From: Dasania phycosphaerae
Lineage (GTDB): Bacteria > Pseudomonadota > Gammaproteobacteria > Pseudomonadales > Dasaniaceae
NCBI RefSeq assembly: GCF_026891035.1
Contig: NZ_JAPTGG010000004.1
Location: 124,001-188,000 of the forward strand
Length of the DNA stretch: 64,000 nt
Direction: 5' to 3'
The notes beneath the pieces were generated by a model that saw only the letters and a list, made by a program, of their open reading frames with translations, was not told where the DNA came from and did no database searches. Shown one piece after another: positions 44,957-54,601 of this stretch (position 1 is its first letter; the number at the start of each line of letters is the position of its first letter). The position numbers and the translations under genes are program-made.

Positions 44957-45076
44957 TTAGGCGGTGTAGCTAGCCAATAAACACAAACCAATCACTAAAG
45001 CTAACAGGCCCGGTAATATCGAATCCTGCGACACGTATACTCCAAAACATAACAAAATATCGTGGATATTGTGCAT
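44957..45076 (-). CDS. Possible 39-residue small membrane protein
   Basis: A short open frame from ATG to TAA that encodes one hydrophobic stretch (ILPGLLALVIGLCLLASYTA) after a polar start (MHNIHD). It has a weak GGG nine bases before the ATG. The hydrophobic helix and exact stop make it a reasonable candidate, but there is no family match, and an overlapping 60-residue frame on the same strand shows that open frames occur here by chance. Confidence 0.28.
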   Translation of the reverse strand: MHNIHDILLCFGVYVSQDSILPGLLALVIGLCLLASYTA

Positions 45077-45210
45077 GCAAAGCGGCCCAACCCTGCCGCT
45101 CTAATCAACAGTATATGCACTAAATTGTGATACGCCAGCCGTAATAATGGCGCTAAGCACTCGCGTAAAATAGATTTTTGCATAAACTACTTTACTACTG
45201 ACCCAGCAGC

Positions 45211-45239
45211 TTTACTTGTGGTCGCAAAAAGCATACATT
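45211..45239 (+). promoter_or_regulatory. Candidate sigma70 promoter of the LPP20 lipoprotein gene
   Basis: TTTACT (45211-45216) and TACATT (45234-45239) with exactly 17 bp between them, about 100 bp before the start codon. Confidence 0.45.
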
Positions 45240-45336
45240 TTAGCGGGTATAAAGCACCATCATTTACGCAGCCCAGGCGTGATAGCTAAGCAGTATCGCT
45301 GCCACAATAACGAGATAGACAACGAAAGGAACCGAT

Positions 45337-45912
45337 ATGAAAACCTTGAAATTAGCCACCCTAGGCCTTGCAGCTAGCGTTTTACTCACCGCCTGTGGCG
45401 GTACCCCCAGCAAAGAAGATTTAGCCCAAGCCGACCCTTACCCAGAGTGGTTTTATAATCCCACGGTTGAAAACGGCATCGCTGCCGCTAGCTGTGTACC
45501 CATTCCTGGCAGCAATGTATCGGTAGCACAAAAACAAGCCACTGCTAATGGCCGCGCTAACCTAGCCTTCCAAATTGATACCAAAGTTAAGGCCATGGAT
45601 AAAACCTATGACCGCGTCACCACCACTAACGCGGGCTCGTCCACAGGCGGTACTTTTGAGAGTGTCTCTAAGCAAGTCACCCAACAAAGCCTCTCAGGCT
45701 CAAGAGCGATTAAATTTGAACGGGTATTAGACGATGGCAAAAAAATGATGTGTGCCTTAGTCGCCCTAACCCCCGAAGCCACCAACCAACTATTTAAAAA
45801 CCTAGTGAAATCAGCCGAGGTTAACCTATCACCCGATCACGAGTCGGTATTAAAAGAGCAATTTATGGCTTACAAGGCTCAACAAGAGCTAGATCAAGAA
45901 TTGATGAAGTAA
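45337..45912 (+). CDS. LPP20-family lipoprotein
   Basis: A 191-residue lipoprotein: signal peptide with lipobox LTAC followed by Gly-Gly, then PYPEWFYNP, the typical opening of LPP20-like proteins, a middle domain (AQKQATANGRANLAFQIDTKV...) and a helical C-terminus. Its function is unknown; related proteins are membrane-associated antigens or flagellar-assembly lipoproteins. AAAGGA lies seven bases before the ATG, and an intrinsic terminator follows. Confidence 0.82.
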   Translation: MKTLKLATLGLAASVLLTACGGTPSKEDLAQADPYPEWFYNPTVENGIAAASCVPIPGSNVSVAQKQATANGRANLAFQIDTKVKAMDKTYDRVTTTNAGSSTGGTFESVSKQVTQQSLSGSRAIKFERVLDDGKKMMCALVALTPEATNQLFKNLVKSAEVNLSPDHESVLKEQFMAYKAQQELDQELMK

Positions 45913-45933
45913 ACACTAGCAATTTTAACCATT

Positions 45934-45957
45934 AGGCAGCTTAGGCTGCCTTTTTTA
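45934..45957 (+). terminator. Intrinsic terminator of the LPP20 gene
   Basis: AGGCAGC/GCTGCCT, 7-bp perfect stem with a 4-base loop, followed by a run of T, 22 bp after the stop codon. Confidence 0.9.
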
Positions 45958-45967
45958 TATCAAAAAA

Positions 45968-46174
45968 TTAACCCGCCAGTTTTTTATAAAGCTCAAGCAT
46001 AAAAATCAACCACAACACTAGCGCCGCAATTAAACGATAGGGCTTAGGCTTAGCGGCCTCAGCTTGCGGCGCATCGGGCTGGGAGCGCTTAATATTATTA
46101 GAGCCACAGGCAGGGCAAGCTCCGCTGTTAAAGGTTTTACCTTTATAACTACAGTCTGCGCATTGATAAAGCAT
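45968..46174 (-). CDS. Zinc-ribbon protein with one membrane helix
   Basis: A 68-residue protein: a C4 zinc ribbon (CADCSYKGKTFNSGACPACG), a short Pro-rich linker, and a C-terminal membrane helix (LIAALVLWLIFMLELYKKL). Function unknown; such proteins often associate with membrane complexes. It starts just after the parE terminator on the same strand. Confidence 0.75.
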   Translation of the reverse strand: MLYQCADCSYKGKTFNSGACPACGSNNIKRSQPDAPQAEAAKPKPYRLIAALVLWLIFMLELYKKLAG

Positions 46175-46177
46175 AAA

Positions 46178-46229
46178 AAAACCCCGTTGTTCGATTGCCT
46201 AATAGCATAGCGCAAAACAACGGGGTTTT
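46178..46229 (-). terminator. Intrinsic terminator of parE
   Basis: A 14-bp perfect inverted repeat (AAAACCCCGTTGTT / AACAACGGGGTTTT) with a 24-base loop. On the minus strand it lies 18 bp after the parE stop and ends in a T-run. Confidence 0.9.
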
Positions 46230-46247
46230 AATTTTTCTGTTTGGCTA

Positions 46248-48131
46248 TTAAATCTCGGCCAAATCACCTTTATTTTCTAACCAGACCTTTCTATCGCCGC
46301 TGCGTTTTTTAGCCAGCAACATATCCATCATTTGGTTGGTGTCGTCACCGGCATCCAAGGTTAGCCTTACCAGGCGACGGGTGTCGGCATCCATAACGGT
46401 TTCGCGCAATTGCAAGGGGTTCATCTCACCCAAGCCTTTAAAGCGCTGCACACCTATCTTGCCGCGTTTTTTCTCGGCCTCTATGCGATCCAGCACGCCT
46501 TGCTTTTCGGCTTCGTCTAGGGCGTAAAATACTTCTTTGCCCACATCGATTCTATACAGCGGAGGCATGGCCACATACACATGGCCCGCCGTTACCAAGG
46601 GGCGGAAGTGGCGTAAAAACAAGGCGCAAATCAACGTAGCGATGTGCAAACCATCGGAGTCCGCATCCGCCAATATACAAATTTTATGGTAGCGCAGGCC
46701 GCTTAAATCATCAGAGGCGGGATCTACCCCTATGGCCACGGCGATGTTGTGCACTTCCTCGGAAGCCAGTATCTCTTGCGAATCCACTTCCCAGGTATTT
46801 AAGATTTTTCCGCGCAGCGGCAGTATGGCTTGAAACTGTCTATCGCGCGCCTGCTTGGCAGAGCCGCCCGCCGAATCACCCTCTACTAAAAATAACTCGC
46901 CGCGCTCAGGTTCGCCGCCGGAACAGTCTGCCAACTTACCGGGCAGCGCCGGGCCGCTGGTAACTTTTTTACGAGCGACTTTTTTCGATTTTTTCATCCG
47001 CGACTGGGCATTGTTAATACACATGTCGGCAATTTTTTCGGCTTCTTCGGTGTGATGATTTAGCCATAAGCTAAAGGCATCTTTGGCCACACCAGAAACA
47101 AAGGCCGCCGCTTCGCGCGAGCTTAACCGCTCTTTGGTTTGGCCAGAAAACTGCGGGTCAGCCAATTTGGACGACAGTATATAACTACACTTATCCCAAA
47201 TATCGTCAGGTGCTAACTTCACGCCGCGGGGCAATAAGTTTCTAAACTCACAAAACTCACGCAGCGCCTCTAATAAACCGGTGCGCAGGCCATTTACATG
47301 GGTGCCGCCCTGAGCGGTGGGAATAAGGTTTACATAGGACTCGGTAACTAGCTCGCCGCCCTCGGGCAGCCATTGCACCGCCCAATCCACCGCCTCGGTA
47401 GAGCCGCTAAAGCTGCCTATAAAAGGGTCGGCGGGTAAGGTTTCCCAGCCTTGGGTATTGGATAGCAAATAATCTTTTAAGCCATCTTCATAATACCAAG
47501 CTTCTTTTTCACCGCTGGCTTCGTCTAAAAAATTAACCTGTAGGCCGGGGCATAATACCGCCTTGGCTCTTAATACATGTTTTAAACGCAGTATGGAAAA
47601 CTTAGCCGAATCAAAGTAACTGCCATCGGGCATAAAACGTATGCTGGTGCCGGTATTGCGTTTGCCGCAGCTGTCTATCACTTTTAAGTCGCTGCTTTTT
47701 TCGCCATTGGCAAAAGCAATGTGGTAGACCTGACCATCGCGACGTATGGTGACATCCAAGGTTTTCGACAGGGCGTTAACCACTGACACCCCCACCCCGT
47801 GCAAACCACCAGAGAACTGGTAATTGTCATTGCTAAATTTACCACCGGCGTGCAAGGTGCACAGTATTACCTCTACCCCTGGCAGGCCTTGCTCGGGATG
47901 TATATCTACTGGCATGCCGCGGCCATCGTCGGTACAAGTGAGTGAGCCGTCTTTGTGTACGATCACATCTATTTTGCTAGCGTGACCGGCTAGGGCTTCA
48001 TCGACACTGTTATCGATAACCTCTTGCGCCACGTGGTTGGGGCGGGTGGTATCGGTGTACATGCCCGGGCGTTTACGCACGGGGTCTAGGCCTGTTAAGA
48101 CCTCTATGGATTTTGCGTTGTATTCACTCAT
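46248..48131 (-). CDS. parE: DNA topoisomerase IV subunit B
   Basis: The ATPase subunit of topoisomerase IV, which decatenates daughter chromosomes. 627 residues: GHKL ATPase (VIDNSVDEALAGH, GRGMPVDIHP, GGLHGVGVSVVNALS), transducer, and TOPRIM domain (LFLVEGDSAGGSAKQARDRQFQA, DADSDGLHI). Length and the KNKGDLAEI-like ending favour ParE over GyrB. It follows yqiA by 29 bp in the tolC-yqiB-cpdA-yqiA-parE cluster. Confidence 0.96.
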   Translation of the reverse strand: MSEYNAKSIEVLTGLDPVRKRPGMYTDTTRPNHVAQEVIDNSVDEALAGHASKIDVIVHKDGSLTCTDDGRGMPVDIHPEQGLPGVEVILCTLHAGGKFSNDNYQFSGGLHGVGVSVVNALSKTLDVTIRRDGQVYHIAFANGEKSSDLKVIDSCGKRNTGTSIRFMPDGSYFDSAKFSILRLKHVLRAKAVLCPGLQVNFLDEASGEKEAWYYEDGLKDYLLSNTQGWETLPADPFIGSFSGSTEAVDWAVQWLPEGGELVTESYVNLIPTAQGGTHVNGLRTGLLEALREFCEFRNLLPRGVKLAPDDIWDKCSYILSSKLADPQFSGQTKERLSSREAAAFVSGVAKDAFSLWLNHHTEEAEKIADMCINNAQSRMKKSKKVARKKVTSGPALPGKLADCSGGEPERGELFLVEGDSAGGSAKQARDRQFQAILPLRGKILNTWEVDSQEILASEEVHNIAVAIGVDPASDDLSGLRYHKICILADADSDGLHIATLICALFLRHFRPLVTAGHVYVAMPPLYRIDVGKEVFYALDEAEKQGVLDRIEAEKKRGKIGVQRFKGLGEMNPLQLRETVMDADTRRLVRLTLDAGDDTNQMMDMLLAKKRSGDRKVWLENKGDLAEI

Positions 48132-48160
48132 ATTTTATCTGTCGTCGCTAAACGGTGGGC

Positions 48161-48757
48161 TTAGTGGCCATCAGTTAATTCTAAAAATTCCAGCACCGCG
48201 GGTAAATGTTGTTCAAAGTTTTCGAAGCGGTGGTTGCCGCCCTCTTCTATATGCTGCGGGCTTTTACTGTAATATTTTTTGGCCCAGCGATAATTCAATG
48301 TTTCATCGCCGGTTTGCAACATCAGCCAATAATTTTCGGGGTATTGCATGCGCTCGCATTCAATTTCAACTAACTCTTGTAAGTGATCTTGAGTTAGTAA
48401 AAATTTTTCACCGGTATGAAAGTTGGTATTTTCACCCAGCAGCACCGGCATGAGTTTAGAAGGCTTAACCGCTGGGTTTACCAGCACGGCTTTAAGTTGA
48501 TACAACTCACCTACCATGGTGGCCATAAAACCGCCTAGGGAGCTGCCTATCATGCCAATTTTTTCACGCCCCTGAGCCAGCTCGGACTCTATAATTTCTT
48601 TAATGGCGTTAAAAGCTGCCGCGGGGTAATTGGGAAAGCTGGGAGCTAAGTAATCCATATGAGGGCAATGCTGCTTAACGAACTCACCTACGGCAAGCGC
48701 TTTTTCTGACTGACCTGAACTACTAAAACCGTGTATATACAGTAACAAGGGGCGCAT
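48161..48757 (-). CDS. yqiA: YqiA-type alpha/beta-hydrolase esterase
   Basis: 198 residues with YIHGFSSSGQS (oxyanion loop), the nucleophile elbow GSSLGGF, and the C-terminal catalytic His in GGNHRFENF. E. coli YqiA has short-chain esterase activity; its physiological substrate is not known. It is located directly upstream of parE as in E. coli. Confidence 0.9.
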   Translation of the reverse strand: MRPLLLYIHGFSSSGQSEKALAVGEFVKQHCPHMDYLAPSFPNYPAAAFNAIKEIIESELAQGREKIGMIGSSLGGFMATMVGELYQLKAVLVNPAVKPSKLMPVLLGENTNFHTGEKFLLTQDHLQELVEIECERMQYPENYWLMLQTGDETLNYRWAKKYYSKSPQHIEEGGNHRFENFEQHLPAVLEFLELTDGH

Positions 48758-48959
48758 ACATCGAGCCTGTTTAATTTTTAACCAAAGCTATTATCTAAGA
48801 AGCACGAGCATACCCGTTGCCACCGCTTTGGGAAAGGCTTGCCCTCAAAAGTTAGGGAAAAAGTTTCGGCGGCTAAGCGCTTACGCTAATCAGCACTACA
48901 GCGTGCGGCAATTTCGGCGCTTGGCTAAGGCTGTAACTATGAAACTGCACAACACTAGG

Positions 48960-49763
48960 CTAATAACCATCCGCGTTATCGTAGTGTATATCAAAGCTTA
49001 GCGTTACCCGCGAGATACCAGTGCTGATGCGGCCATCGGCGTGTAAATCCAACCAGCGATAACCGGGGTTTAAGCGATCTAACTTAAAACGCTCGCTGGC
49101 GGGGGCAAACTGTACGCAGCTAGAAGGCGTGGACATTAATTGTACACCCTTGCGCTGAGTATCTAATTGCTGGTGCACATGGCCCCAGACTATACCGCGC
49201 ACCTGTGGGCAACCATCTACTAGCTTAAAAAAATCCGCCGCATTACTTACTCGCTGCTCGTCCAGCCAGGCGCAGCCTATGTCCACTGGGTGGTGGTGCA
49301 GGCAAATTAACACGTGATGATCAGCAGCCTCGTTTAGCTGCTGCTGCAAGTAGCTCAGCTCTTGCTCAGTAAAGCTCCCGCCTACCTGACCTCTGGCGGT
49401 GGAGTCCAGCATAATAATCAACCAGTTGCCGAATGTAGCCGACTTCACCAAAGGCTGCCCCAAGGCCTGCGCCATTAATTCTGGGTCATCGTGGTTACCG
49501 GGCAGCCACAGAGTTTCAGGGGCGATATACTGAGTGAGTTTTTGAAAACGCTGGTAGGCCGCAACACTGGCGTGGTTGGCAATATCACCGGTAGCCAGTA
49601 ATAGGTCACAACCACTTTGCTCCTGGGCAATAAGATCTATCACCGCCGCCAGACTTTGATCGGTATCTAGGTTAAGCAGGCGCTCGCCGGCCTGTTCGCC
49701 TAAATGGCTGTCGGTAATTTGTAGCACGCGTAAAGCTGCTGCTGAGTGAGTCGTCGCTGCCAA
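48960..49763 (-). CDS. cpdA: 3',5'-cyclic-AMP phosphodiesterase CpdA
   Basis: A calcineurin-like metallophosphoesterase of 267 residues that hydrolyses cAMP. Motifs: ITDSHLG, ATGDIANHAS, LPGNHDDP, CLHHHPVDIG and VWGHVHQQL. The start is TTG with AAGG five bases upstream; there is no ATG in frame before the ITDSH motif. Its presence implies cAMP signalling, which is of interest given the cyclase/PilZ fusion 6 kb away. Confidence 0.93.
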   Translation of the reverse strand: MAATTHSAAALRVLQITDSHLGEQAGERLLNLDTDQSLAAVIDLIAQEQSGCDLLLATGDIANHASVAAYQRFQKLTQYIAPETLWLPGNHDDPELMAQALGQPLVKSATFGNWLIIMLDSTARGQVGGSFTEQELSYLQQQLNEAADHHVLICLHHHPVDIGCAWLDEQRVSNAADFFKLVDGCPQVRGIVWGHVHQQLDTQRKGVQLMSTPSSCVQFAPASERFKLDRLNPGYRWLDLHADGRISTGISRVTLSFDIHYDNADGY

Positions 49764-49908
49764 ACTAGCCTTGCCTTATAAGTGGATTGTTTAATAGCTT
49801 ACCAATTGAGTGGTTGCTATCAATCGTTTAGTTAATAGCCACTTAACTTTATCCCCTGAGCAGGAAGTTCGTCTAGTAACTATTTTACAAAAACGCTGTT
49901 TTTTAAAA

Positions 49909-50364
49909 TTAAACACAGCCCACCGGCTGGTCTACATGGCCAAAATCTAAACAATGCCTTAACCACTGGCCCAATAATTGGTTGAGCTGCGCTTTTTCAT
50001 CGCGCTGGTACATGGCTTTATTGGGATAGTTGTAATGGGAGCGCAACCTATGGTTACCATGAAAAGCTGATACCTCCGCCATGCGCGCATCGTGGTAGAC
50101 CCGCAGGGTAAAATGCGGTGCCGGCGCCCAGTCTAACTGGCCAGTAAAATTACTGCCGATTTGGCTGAACTCCATAATCGTGGTGTAGGCGCAACGCTCC
50201 AGCACCTTTAAACGAAAGCGCACACTTTGCTCGCCGGGCAGCTGCACCCAAAACTGGCGCTGGTTCTCATCAGCCATTTCGGGCATTAATTTCATCACCC
50301 GCGCGTAATTAGCCTCACATTCGGCCATTTGCCCCGCTAAATCAGTTGTTTGTTTTTTTAGCAT
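49909..50364 (-). CDS. yqiB: DUF1249 (YqiB) protein
   Basis: A 151-residue protein with the DUF1249 core (CEANYARVMKLMPEM...HFTLRVYHDARMAEVSAFHGNHRLRSHYNYPN), a conserved family of unknown function always found between tolC and cpdA in gammaproteobacteria. It is divergent from tolC across 161 bp. Confidence 0.92.
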   Translation of the reverse strand: MLKKQTTDLAGQMAECEANYARVMKLMPEMADENQRQFWVQLPGEQSVRFRLKVLERCAYTTIMEFSQIGSNFTGQLDWAPAPHFTLRVYHDARMAEVSAFHGNHRLRSHYNYPNKAMYQRDEKAQLNQLLGQWLRHCLDFGHVDQPVGCV

Positions 50365-50525
50365 GTTTACATCTATACCACTTTCTAGGAATATGCTCTT
50401 TACGTGAGTTTAGCAGCTCTGGCTATGCAATTCTTATAATCGCAGCTAGTGTTTTTATCTGGGCAAAACTGCCACTAAACTCCAGCTTCACTATTCTCTT
50501 TTTCATGCTAAACACAGGACAGTTT

Positions 50526-51962
50526 ATGAAAGCCTATACGCGGCCGCTCACCTCCATCGTTATCGCCCTTAGCGGCATAACGGCCAGCTATGCCGACACC
50601 CTGCAAGATGTGTATGAACTAGCGCTTAATAATGACGCCAAACTCAAAGCCGCCGAGGCTAACTACCGCGCCAATATAGAAACCGAAGAGCAGGCTTTTT
50701 CACAACTGCTGCCCCAAATAGTTGGCAGCGCCAGCTATACCAAAACCGATAATGATGTACTTAACAAGGGTGCCAACCTAAACCCCGGCGTGCCCAATGC
50801 CTTTTTCACGGTTACCGATACCCAAACCGACAGCGAGGATGAAAACTACAGCATTAGCCTGCAGCAAAAAGTCTTTGATTTACCCACCTGGTTTACCTTT
50901 AAAGGCGGCAAAGCCATTACCAAACAGGCTGAGGCGCAACTCGCTGCCGACCAACAAGCTTTAATAGTACGTACGGTAGAAGCCTATTTTAATGTGCTGC
51001 GTGCCAAAGATAATTTAGAAGCCGCCAAAGCCGAAGAGCAGGCCACCAAGCGCCAGCTGGAGCAAACCCAGCAACGCTATGATGTGGGCCTAATTGCCAT
51101 TACCGATGTACACGAAGCCCGCGCCGTATACGACAACACCATGGTGCAAAGGCTGAGCTTTGAAGATGAGCTGGGCACCGCCTATGAGGCCATCAGCGTG
51201 TTAACCGGCCACAACCACAATAACTTATGGGAGCTGCGGGAAGACTACGCCATTACCGCGCCAGTGCCCGCCGAGCGCGATGAGTGGGTAGAGTTTGCCC
51301 TTAACAACAATCATCAACTGGCCGCCGCCCGTGCCGCTACCGAAGCCTCGCACCTTAGCGCTAAATCTAAAAAAATGGAGCATATGCCCAAGGTCACCGC
51401 CAGCTACAGCTATAACGACAATAGCCGCGATGGCGACAGCCACAGCCGCACCTATGATGCTGATGATTTTTTTTACAACGATACCGAAGGCAGCACCTGG
51501 GGCGTGACCCTCACCATACCTATATACTCAGGTGGCGGTGTTAGCTCGCAGCGCCGTGAAGCCTATGAACGCTATAACGCCACCTTACAAAACGAGATTG
51601 ATACCCGCCGCACCATTATTCAATCCACCCGCTCGCTGCACTTAAACGTGATGACAGATGTACAAAGGGTGAAAGCACGCGCCAGAAGTATCACCTCTAC
51701 CCGCAGTGCTCTGGAAGCCACCGAAGCCGGCTATGAAGTAGGCACCCGTAATATTGTTGACGTATTACAAGCCAGACGCAGCCTGTATGCCGCTATACGC
51801 GACTACGCTAACTCACGTTACGACTATGTGTTGAATATGCTAAAGCTTAAGCAGCAAGCAGGCACCTTAAGCCCACAGGATGTAATTAACCTCAATAAAG
51901 CCTTAGTGACCGCCAGCGACCCTACCGCTAACAGCATTAGCTTTAGCGCATACCAACCCTAA
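50526..51962 (+). CDS. tolC: TolC-family outer membrane channel protein
   Basis: A trimeric outer-membrane exit duct for type I secretion and drug efflux. Signal peptide ending in SYADT-like cleavage (mature start ADTLQDVYELALNNDAKL), then two repeats of the TolC helix/strand pattern (YFNVLRAKDNLEAAKAEE... and the later STRSALEATEAGYEVGTRNIVDVLQA). The start is the ATG after AGGACAG, giving 478 residues; the longer frame upstream overlaps yqiB and lacks a signal peptide. It overlaps waaA by 4 bp at the 3' end. Confidence 0.95.
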   Translation: MKAYTRPLTSIVIALSGITASYADTLQDVYELALNNDAKLKAAEANYRANIETEEQAFSQLLPQIVGSASYTKTDNDVLNKGANLNPGVPNAFFTVTDTQTDSEDENYSISLQQKVFDLPTWFTFKGGKAITKQAEAQLAADQQALIVRTVEAYFNVLRAKDNLEAAKAEEQATKRQLEQTQQRYDVGLIAITDVHEARAVYDNTMVQRLSFEDELGTAYEAISVLTGHNHNNLWELREDYAITAPVPAERDEWVEFALNNNHQLAAARAATEASHLSAKSKKMEHMPKVTASYSYNDNSRDGDSHSRTYDADDFFYNDTEGSTWGVTLTIPIYSGGGVSSQRREAYERYNATLQNEIDTRRTIIQSTRSLHLNVMTDVQRVKARARSITSTRSALEATEAGYEVGTRNIVDVLQARRSLYAAIRDYANSRYDYVLNMLKLKQQAGTLSPQDVINLNKALVTASDPTANSISFSAYQP

Positions 51963-53227
51963 GCAATAAACTTAGCCAATAAAGCTAGCAGCCGAGCCAA
52001 GGCACCTTGGTTGGCGGCTAGCATTTGCTGCGCCGCCTGCCCTTGGCATAGCCGCTCACTAGGCTGCTGTAAGCGCAGTAATTCAGCAGCCAAGCCTTCT
52101 GCATGCTCTATTTTAGTTAGCGCCTGCGCCTGCATTAAGGCCTGGCTAATCGCTAAAAAATTAAAATCACTGGGCCCGGTTAATACGGGTAAGCCCCAAG
52201 CGGCAGGCTCCAACATATTATGGCCACCACTGGCCACTAAGCTGCCGCCCACAAAGGCGATATCTGCTGCCCCTAACAGCAACATCATCTCCCCCATAGT
52301 ATCGCCCACATAGACCTGCACCGAAGCATTCGGCAGCTCGCCACTGGAGCGCCGCAAACTGCTAAAGCCCTGTGCCTGCACTAACTGCGCTACCGCATTA
52401 AAACGCTCAGGGTGGCGCGGCACCAAAATCAGCAGGGCATCGGGACACTCAGCCAATAACTGCCTATGGGCCGCCAACATAATTTCGTCTTCGCCCTTAT
52501 GGGTGCTGGCCGCTATCCACACCAAGCGCTGGCCCTGCTGGCTGCACTGCGCTTTTAGCTGCTGCGCCTGCTGCTGTAACGCGGGCTCTATGCTGATATC
52601 AAACTTAATGCTGCCGGTTACCGCTACTTTATCTGCCGCCATGCCCAGCGCTACAAATCTGGCGGCATCGGCCTCGGTTTGTGCCGCCACTAGGCTGAGG
52701 TTTTGCAACATGGGCTTGCTCAGGGCGGCAAAGCGTTGATAACCCGCCGCTGACTTTTGCGACAGCCGCGCATTCACCAAGACCGTGGCTATGCCGCGGC
52801 GCTGGCAGGCGGCCAGGGTGTTAGGCCACAACTCGGTTTCCATAATCACCAGCAAGCTGGGTTTAAGCCTCCGTAAAAATCGCTGCAGGCAGCAGGGCAA
52901 ATCATAGGGTGCGTAAACATGAAATACGCTATCACCCAATAAGGCTTTAACCCGCTCCGAGCCGGTGGGGGTCATGGTGGTCATCACTATGGCTTTGCCG
53001 GGGTAGCGCTGCTGTAATTGTTTCACCAAGGGCACCGCGGCTATGGTCTCGCCCATAGACACGGTATGCATCCAAATACAGCCCTCAAGCTCAGGGCTGC
53101 TAAAAAAACCAAAGCGCTCTGCTATGCGCTGCCTATAGGCTGGCGCTTTAATGCTGCGCAATAATAGCCGCAGCACTATAAACGGCGAGATCAAATAATA
53201 AAAAGCGGTGTATAAAGCCAGGGCCAT
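51959..53227 (-). CDS. waaA: 3-deoxy-D-manno-octulosonic acid (Kdo) transferase
   Basis: Adds Kdo to the lipid A precursor at the inner membrane. 422 residues from this ATG (E. coli 425): an N-terminal membrane anchor (LYTAFYYLISPFIVLRLLL), MHTVSMGETIAAVPLV, METELWPN, and GT-B C-terminal motifs (TGSIKFDI, FVGGSLVASGGHNMLEPAAWGLPV). A reading frame 25 codons longer exists but lacks similarity. Confidence 0.94.
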   Translation of the reverse strand: MALALYTAFYYLISPFIVLRLLLRSIKAPAYRQRIAERFGFFSSPELEGCIWMHTVSMGETIAAVPLVKQLQQRYPGKAIVMTTMTPTGSERVKALLGDSVFHVYAPYDLPCCLQRFLRRLKPSLLVIMETELWPNTLAACQRRGIATVLVNARLSQKSAAGYQRFAALSKPMLQNLSLVAAQTEADAARFVALGMAADKVAVTGSIKFDISIEPALQQQAQQLKAQCSQQGQRLVWIAASTHKGEDEIMLAAHRQLLAECPDALLILVPRHPERFNAVAQLVQAQGFSSLRRSSGELPNASVQVYVGDTMGEMMLLLGAADIAFVGGSLVASGGHNMLEPAAWGLPVLTGPSDFNFLAISQALMQAQALTKIEHAEGLAAELLRLQQPSERLCQGQAAQQMLAANQGALARLLALLAKFIA

Positions 53228-53369
53228 AATTGAGTTCCAGGTATAGCGCCATAGGGGACTAATGATTTTGGGCTGCAAGCATAACAGCCAGCCGCGCCTC
53301 ACGGCAAAATACGATATACTGCCCCCCTTTATATACGCCCCCTCTTTTCATCGCAGGACTTAAGCATTA

Positions 53370-54593
53370 ATGAGCCAACATAGCATTGAAGTCGACATAG
53401 CTATTATCGGCGGCGGCATAGCCGGCCTGTGGCTATTAAATCGTTTATGCCAGCAAGGCTATAACGCCATTTTATTTGAGCAAGGTGACTTGGGCGGCGC
53501 CCAGACCATAGCCTCACAGGGCATGATACACGGCGGTATTAAATACGCATTAAGCGGTGCGCTCAGTGGTTCCTCCGAAGCCATAGCCGATATGCCCGAT
53601 CACTGGCGGCGCTGTTTAAAGGGCGAAGGCGATGTTGATTTACGCAAGGCCAAAGTGCTTAGCGAGCATTTTTATTTATGGTCTACCGCGTCTATAGCCT
53701 CTAAGTTCACTTCTTTTTTTGCCAGCAAACTCACCCGCGGCCGAGTTGATAAAGTCAGCCGCAACGATTACCCCGCCGCCTTTGCCAACCCCAAATTTAA
53801 AGGCCGCGTTTATCGGCTAGTCGATTTAGTGTTAGACGTGCCTTCACTATTAAGCACCTTGGCCAATAATTGCGCGGGCCGAATCTTTGCAATAAACAAT
53901 GAGCACTGCCAATGGCATAGCAACGGCCAAAATATAGAATCACTCAGCCTGCAACAGGGCGAGCAGCACTATCACATAAAAGCCCAGCGCTTTATTTTTA
54001 GCGCCGGTAAAGGCAATGGCGATTTAATGCAGCAATTAAATATACAACAACCCGCCATGCAGCTGCGCCCTTTGCAACAGGTGTTAGTAAAACATAGCCA
54101 CCACCTGCCGCTGTACGCTCACTGCATGGGCAACAACCCTTCACCGCGCCTGACGATTTCTTCCCATCAAACCGAAGACGGCAACACGGTATGGTATTTA
54201 GGCGGCGACTTAGCCACCGAACATGCCAACAGCGATAGCGCGGTAGTCATAGCCAAGGCTAAACAAGAGCTGGCTGAGCTGTTCCCCTGGCTAGATTTTA
54301 GCGCGGCCCAATGGGCAACTCTGCGCATAGACAGAGCCGAGCCCAAACAAAAAGGGCTAATCAAACCCGATCAGGCTTTTGCTGCAAAAGCGGGCAATCT
54401 CGCCAATGCCATTATTGCCTGGCCCACTAAGCTTACCCTCAGCCCTAACTTAGGTGATCAAGTTGATGCCTTACTCAGGGCGGATAATATTGCACCGCAA
54501 CACAGCGAGCTGCACCCCGCCCTTAAGCAGCTAGCAACACCGCAAGTTGCCCGCCCCTGCTGGGAAACGCTGTTTAACCAAGCCCCCTTATAG
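53370..54593 (+). CDS. FAD-dependent oxidoreductase (DAO/GlpA-like)
   Basis: A 407-residue flavoprotein with an N-terminal Rossmann motif (DIAIIGGGIAGLWLLNRL), the glycerol-3-phosphate dehydrogenase-like GMIHGGIKYALSG segment, and a C-terminal substrate domain. The substrate is unknown. It is 8 bp from an aldo-keto reductase gene, and the same pair is found near waaA in Pseudomonas, which suggests one redox pathway. Confidence 0.85.
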   Translation: MSQHSIEVDIAIIGGGIAGLWLLNRLCQQGYNAILFEQGDLGGAQTIASQGMIHGGIKYALSGALSGSSEAIADMPDHWRRCLKGEGDVDLRKAKVLSEHFYLWSTASIASKFTSFFASKLTRGRVDKVSRNDYPAAFANPKFKGRVYRLVDLVLDVPSLLSTLANNCAGRIFAINNEHCQWHSNGQNIESLSLQQGEQHYHIKAQRFIFSAGKGNGDLMQQLNIQQPAMQLRPLQQVLVKHSHHLPLYAHCMGNNPSPRLTISSHQTEDGNTVWYLGGDLATEHANSDSAVVIAKAKQELAELFPWLDFSAAQWATLRIDRAEPKQKGLIKPDQAFAAKAGNLANAIIAWPTKLTLSPNLGDQVDALLRADNIAPQHSELHPALKQLATPQVARPCWETLFNQAPL

Positions 54594-54601
54594 AGCAGAT
54601 T

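Larger units (their letters stand above)
44849..45336. other. 488-bp region without an established gene
   Basis: Contains a hairpin CAACGC/GCGTTG (44892-44913), a perfect 12-bp palindrome GGCTTTAAAGCC (44919-44930), one possible short membrane-protein frame on the minus strand (entered separately), and a candidate promoter for the LPP20 gene. No tRNA fold or T-run terminator was seen. Confidence 0.5.

Noticed and set aside
45001..45183. 60-codon frame on the minus strand in the gap before the LPP20 gene
   Set aside because: Basic, Cys- and Arg-rich chance frame without similarity or ribosome-binding site; it overlaps the more plausible short hydrophobic frame.
51984..52022. Imperfect GC-rich hairpin inside the 3' end of waaA as a tolC terminator
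   Set aside because: It lacks a T-run and lies in coding sequence; it may be chance.
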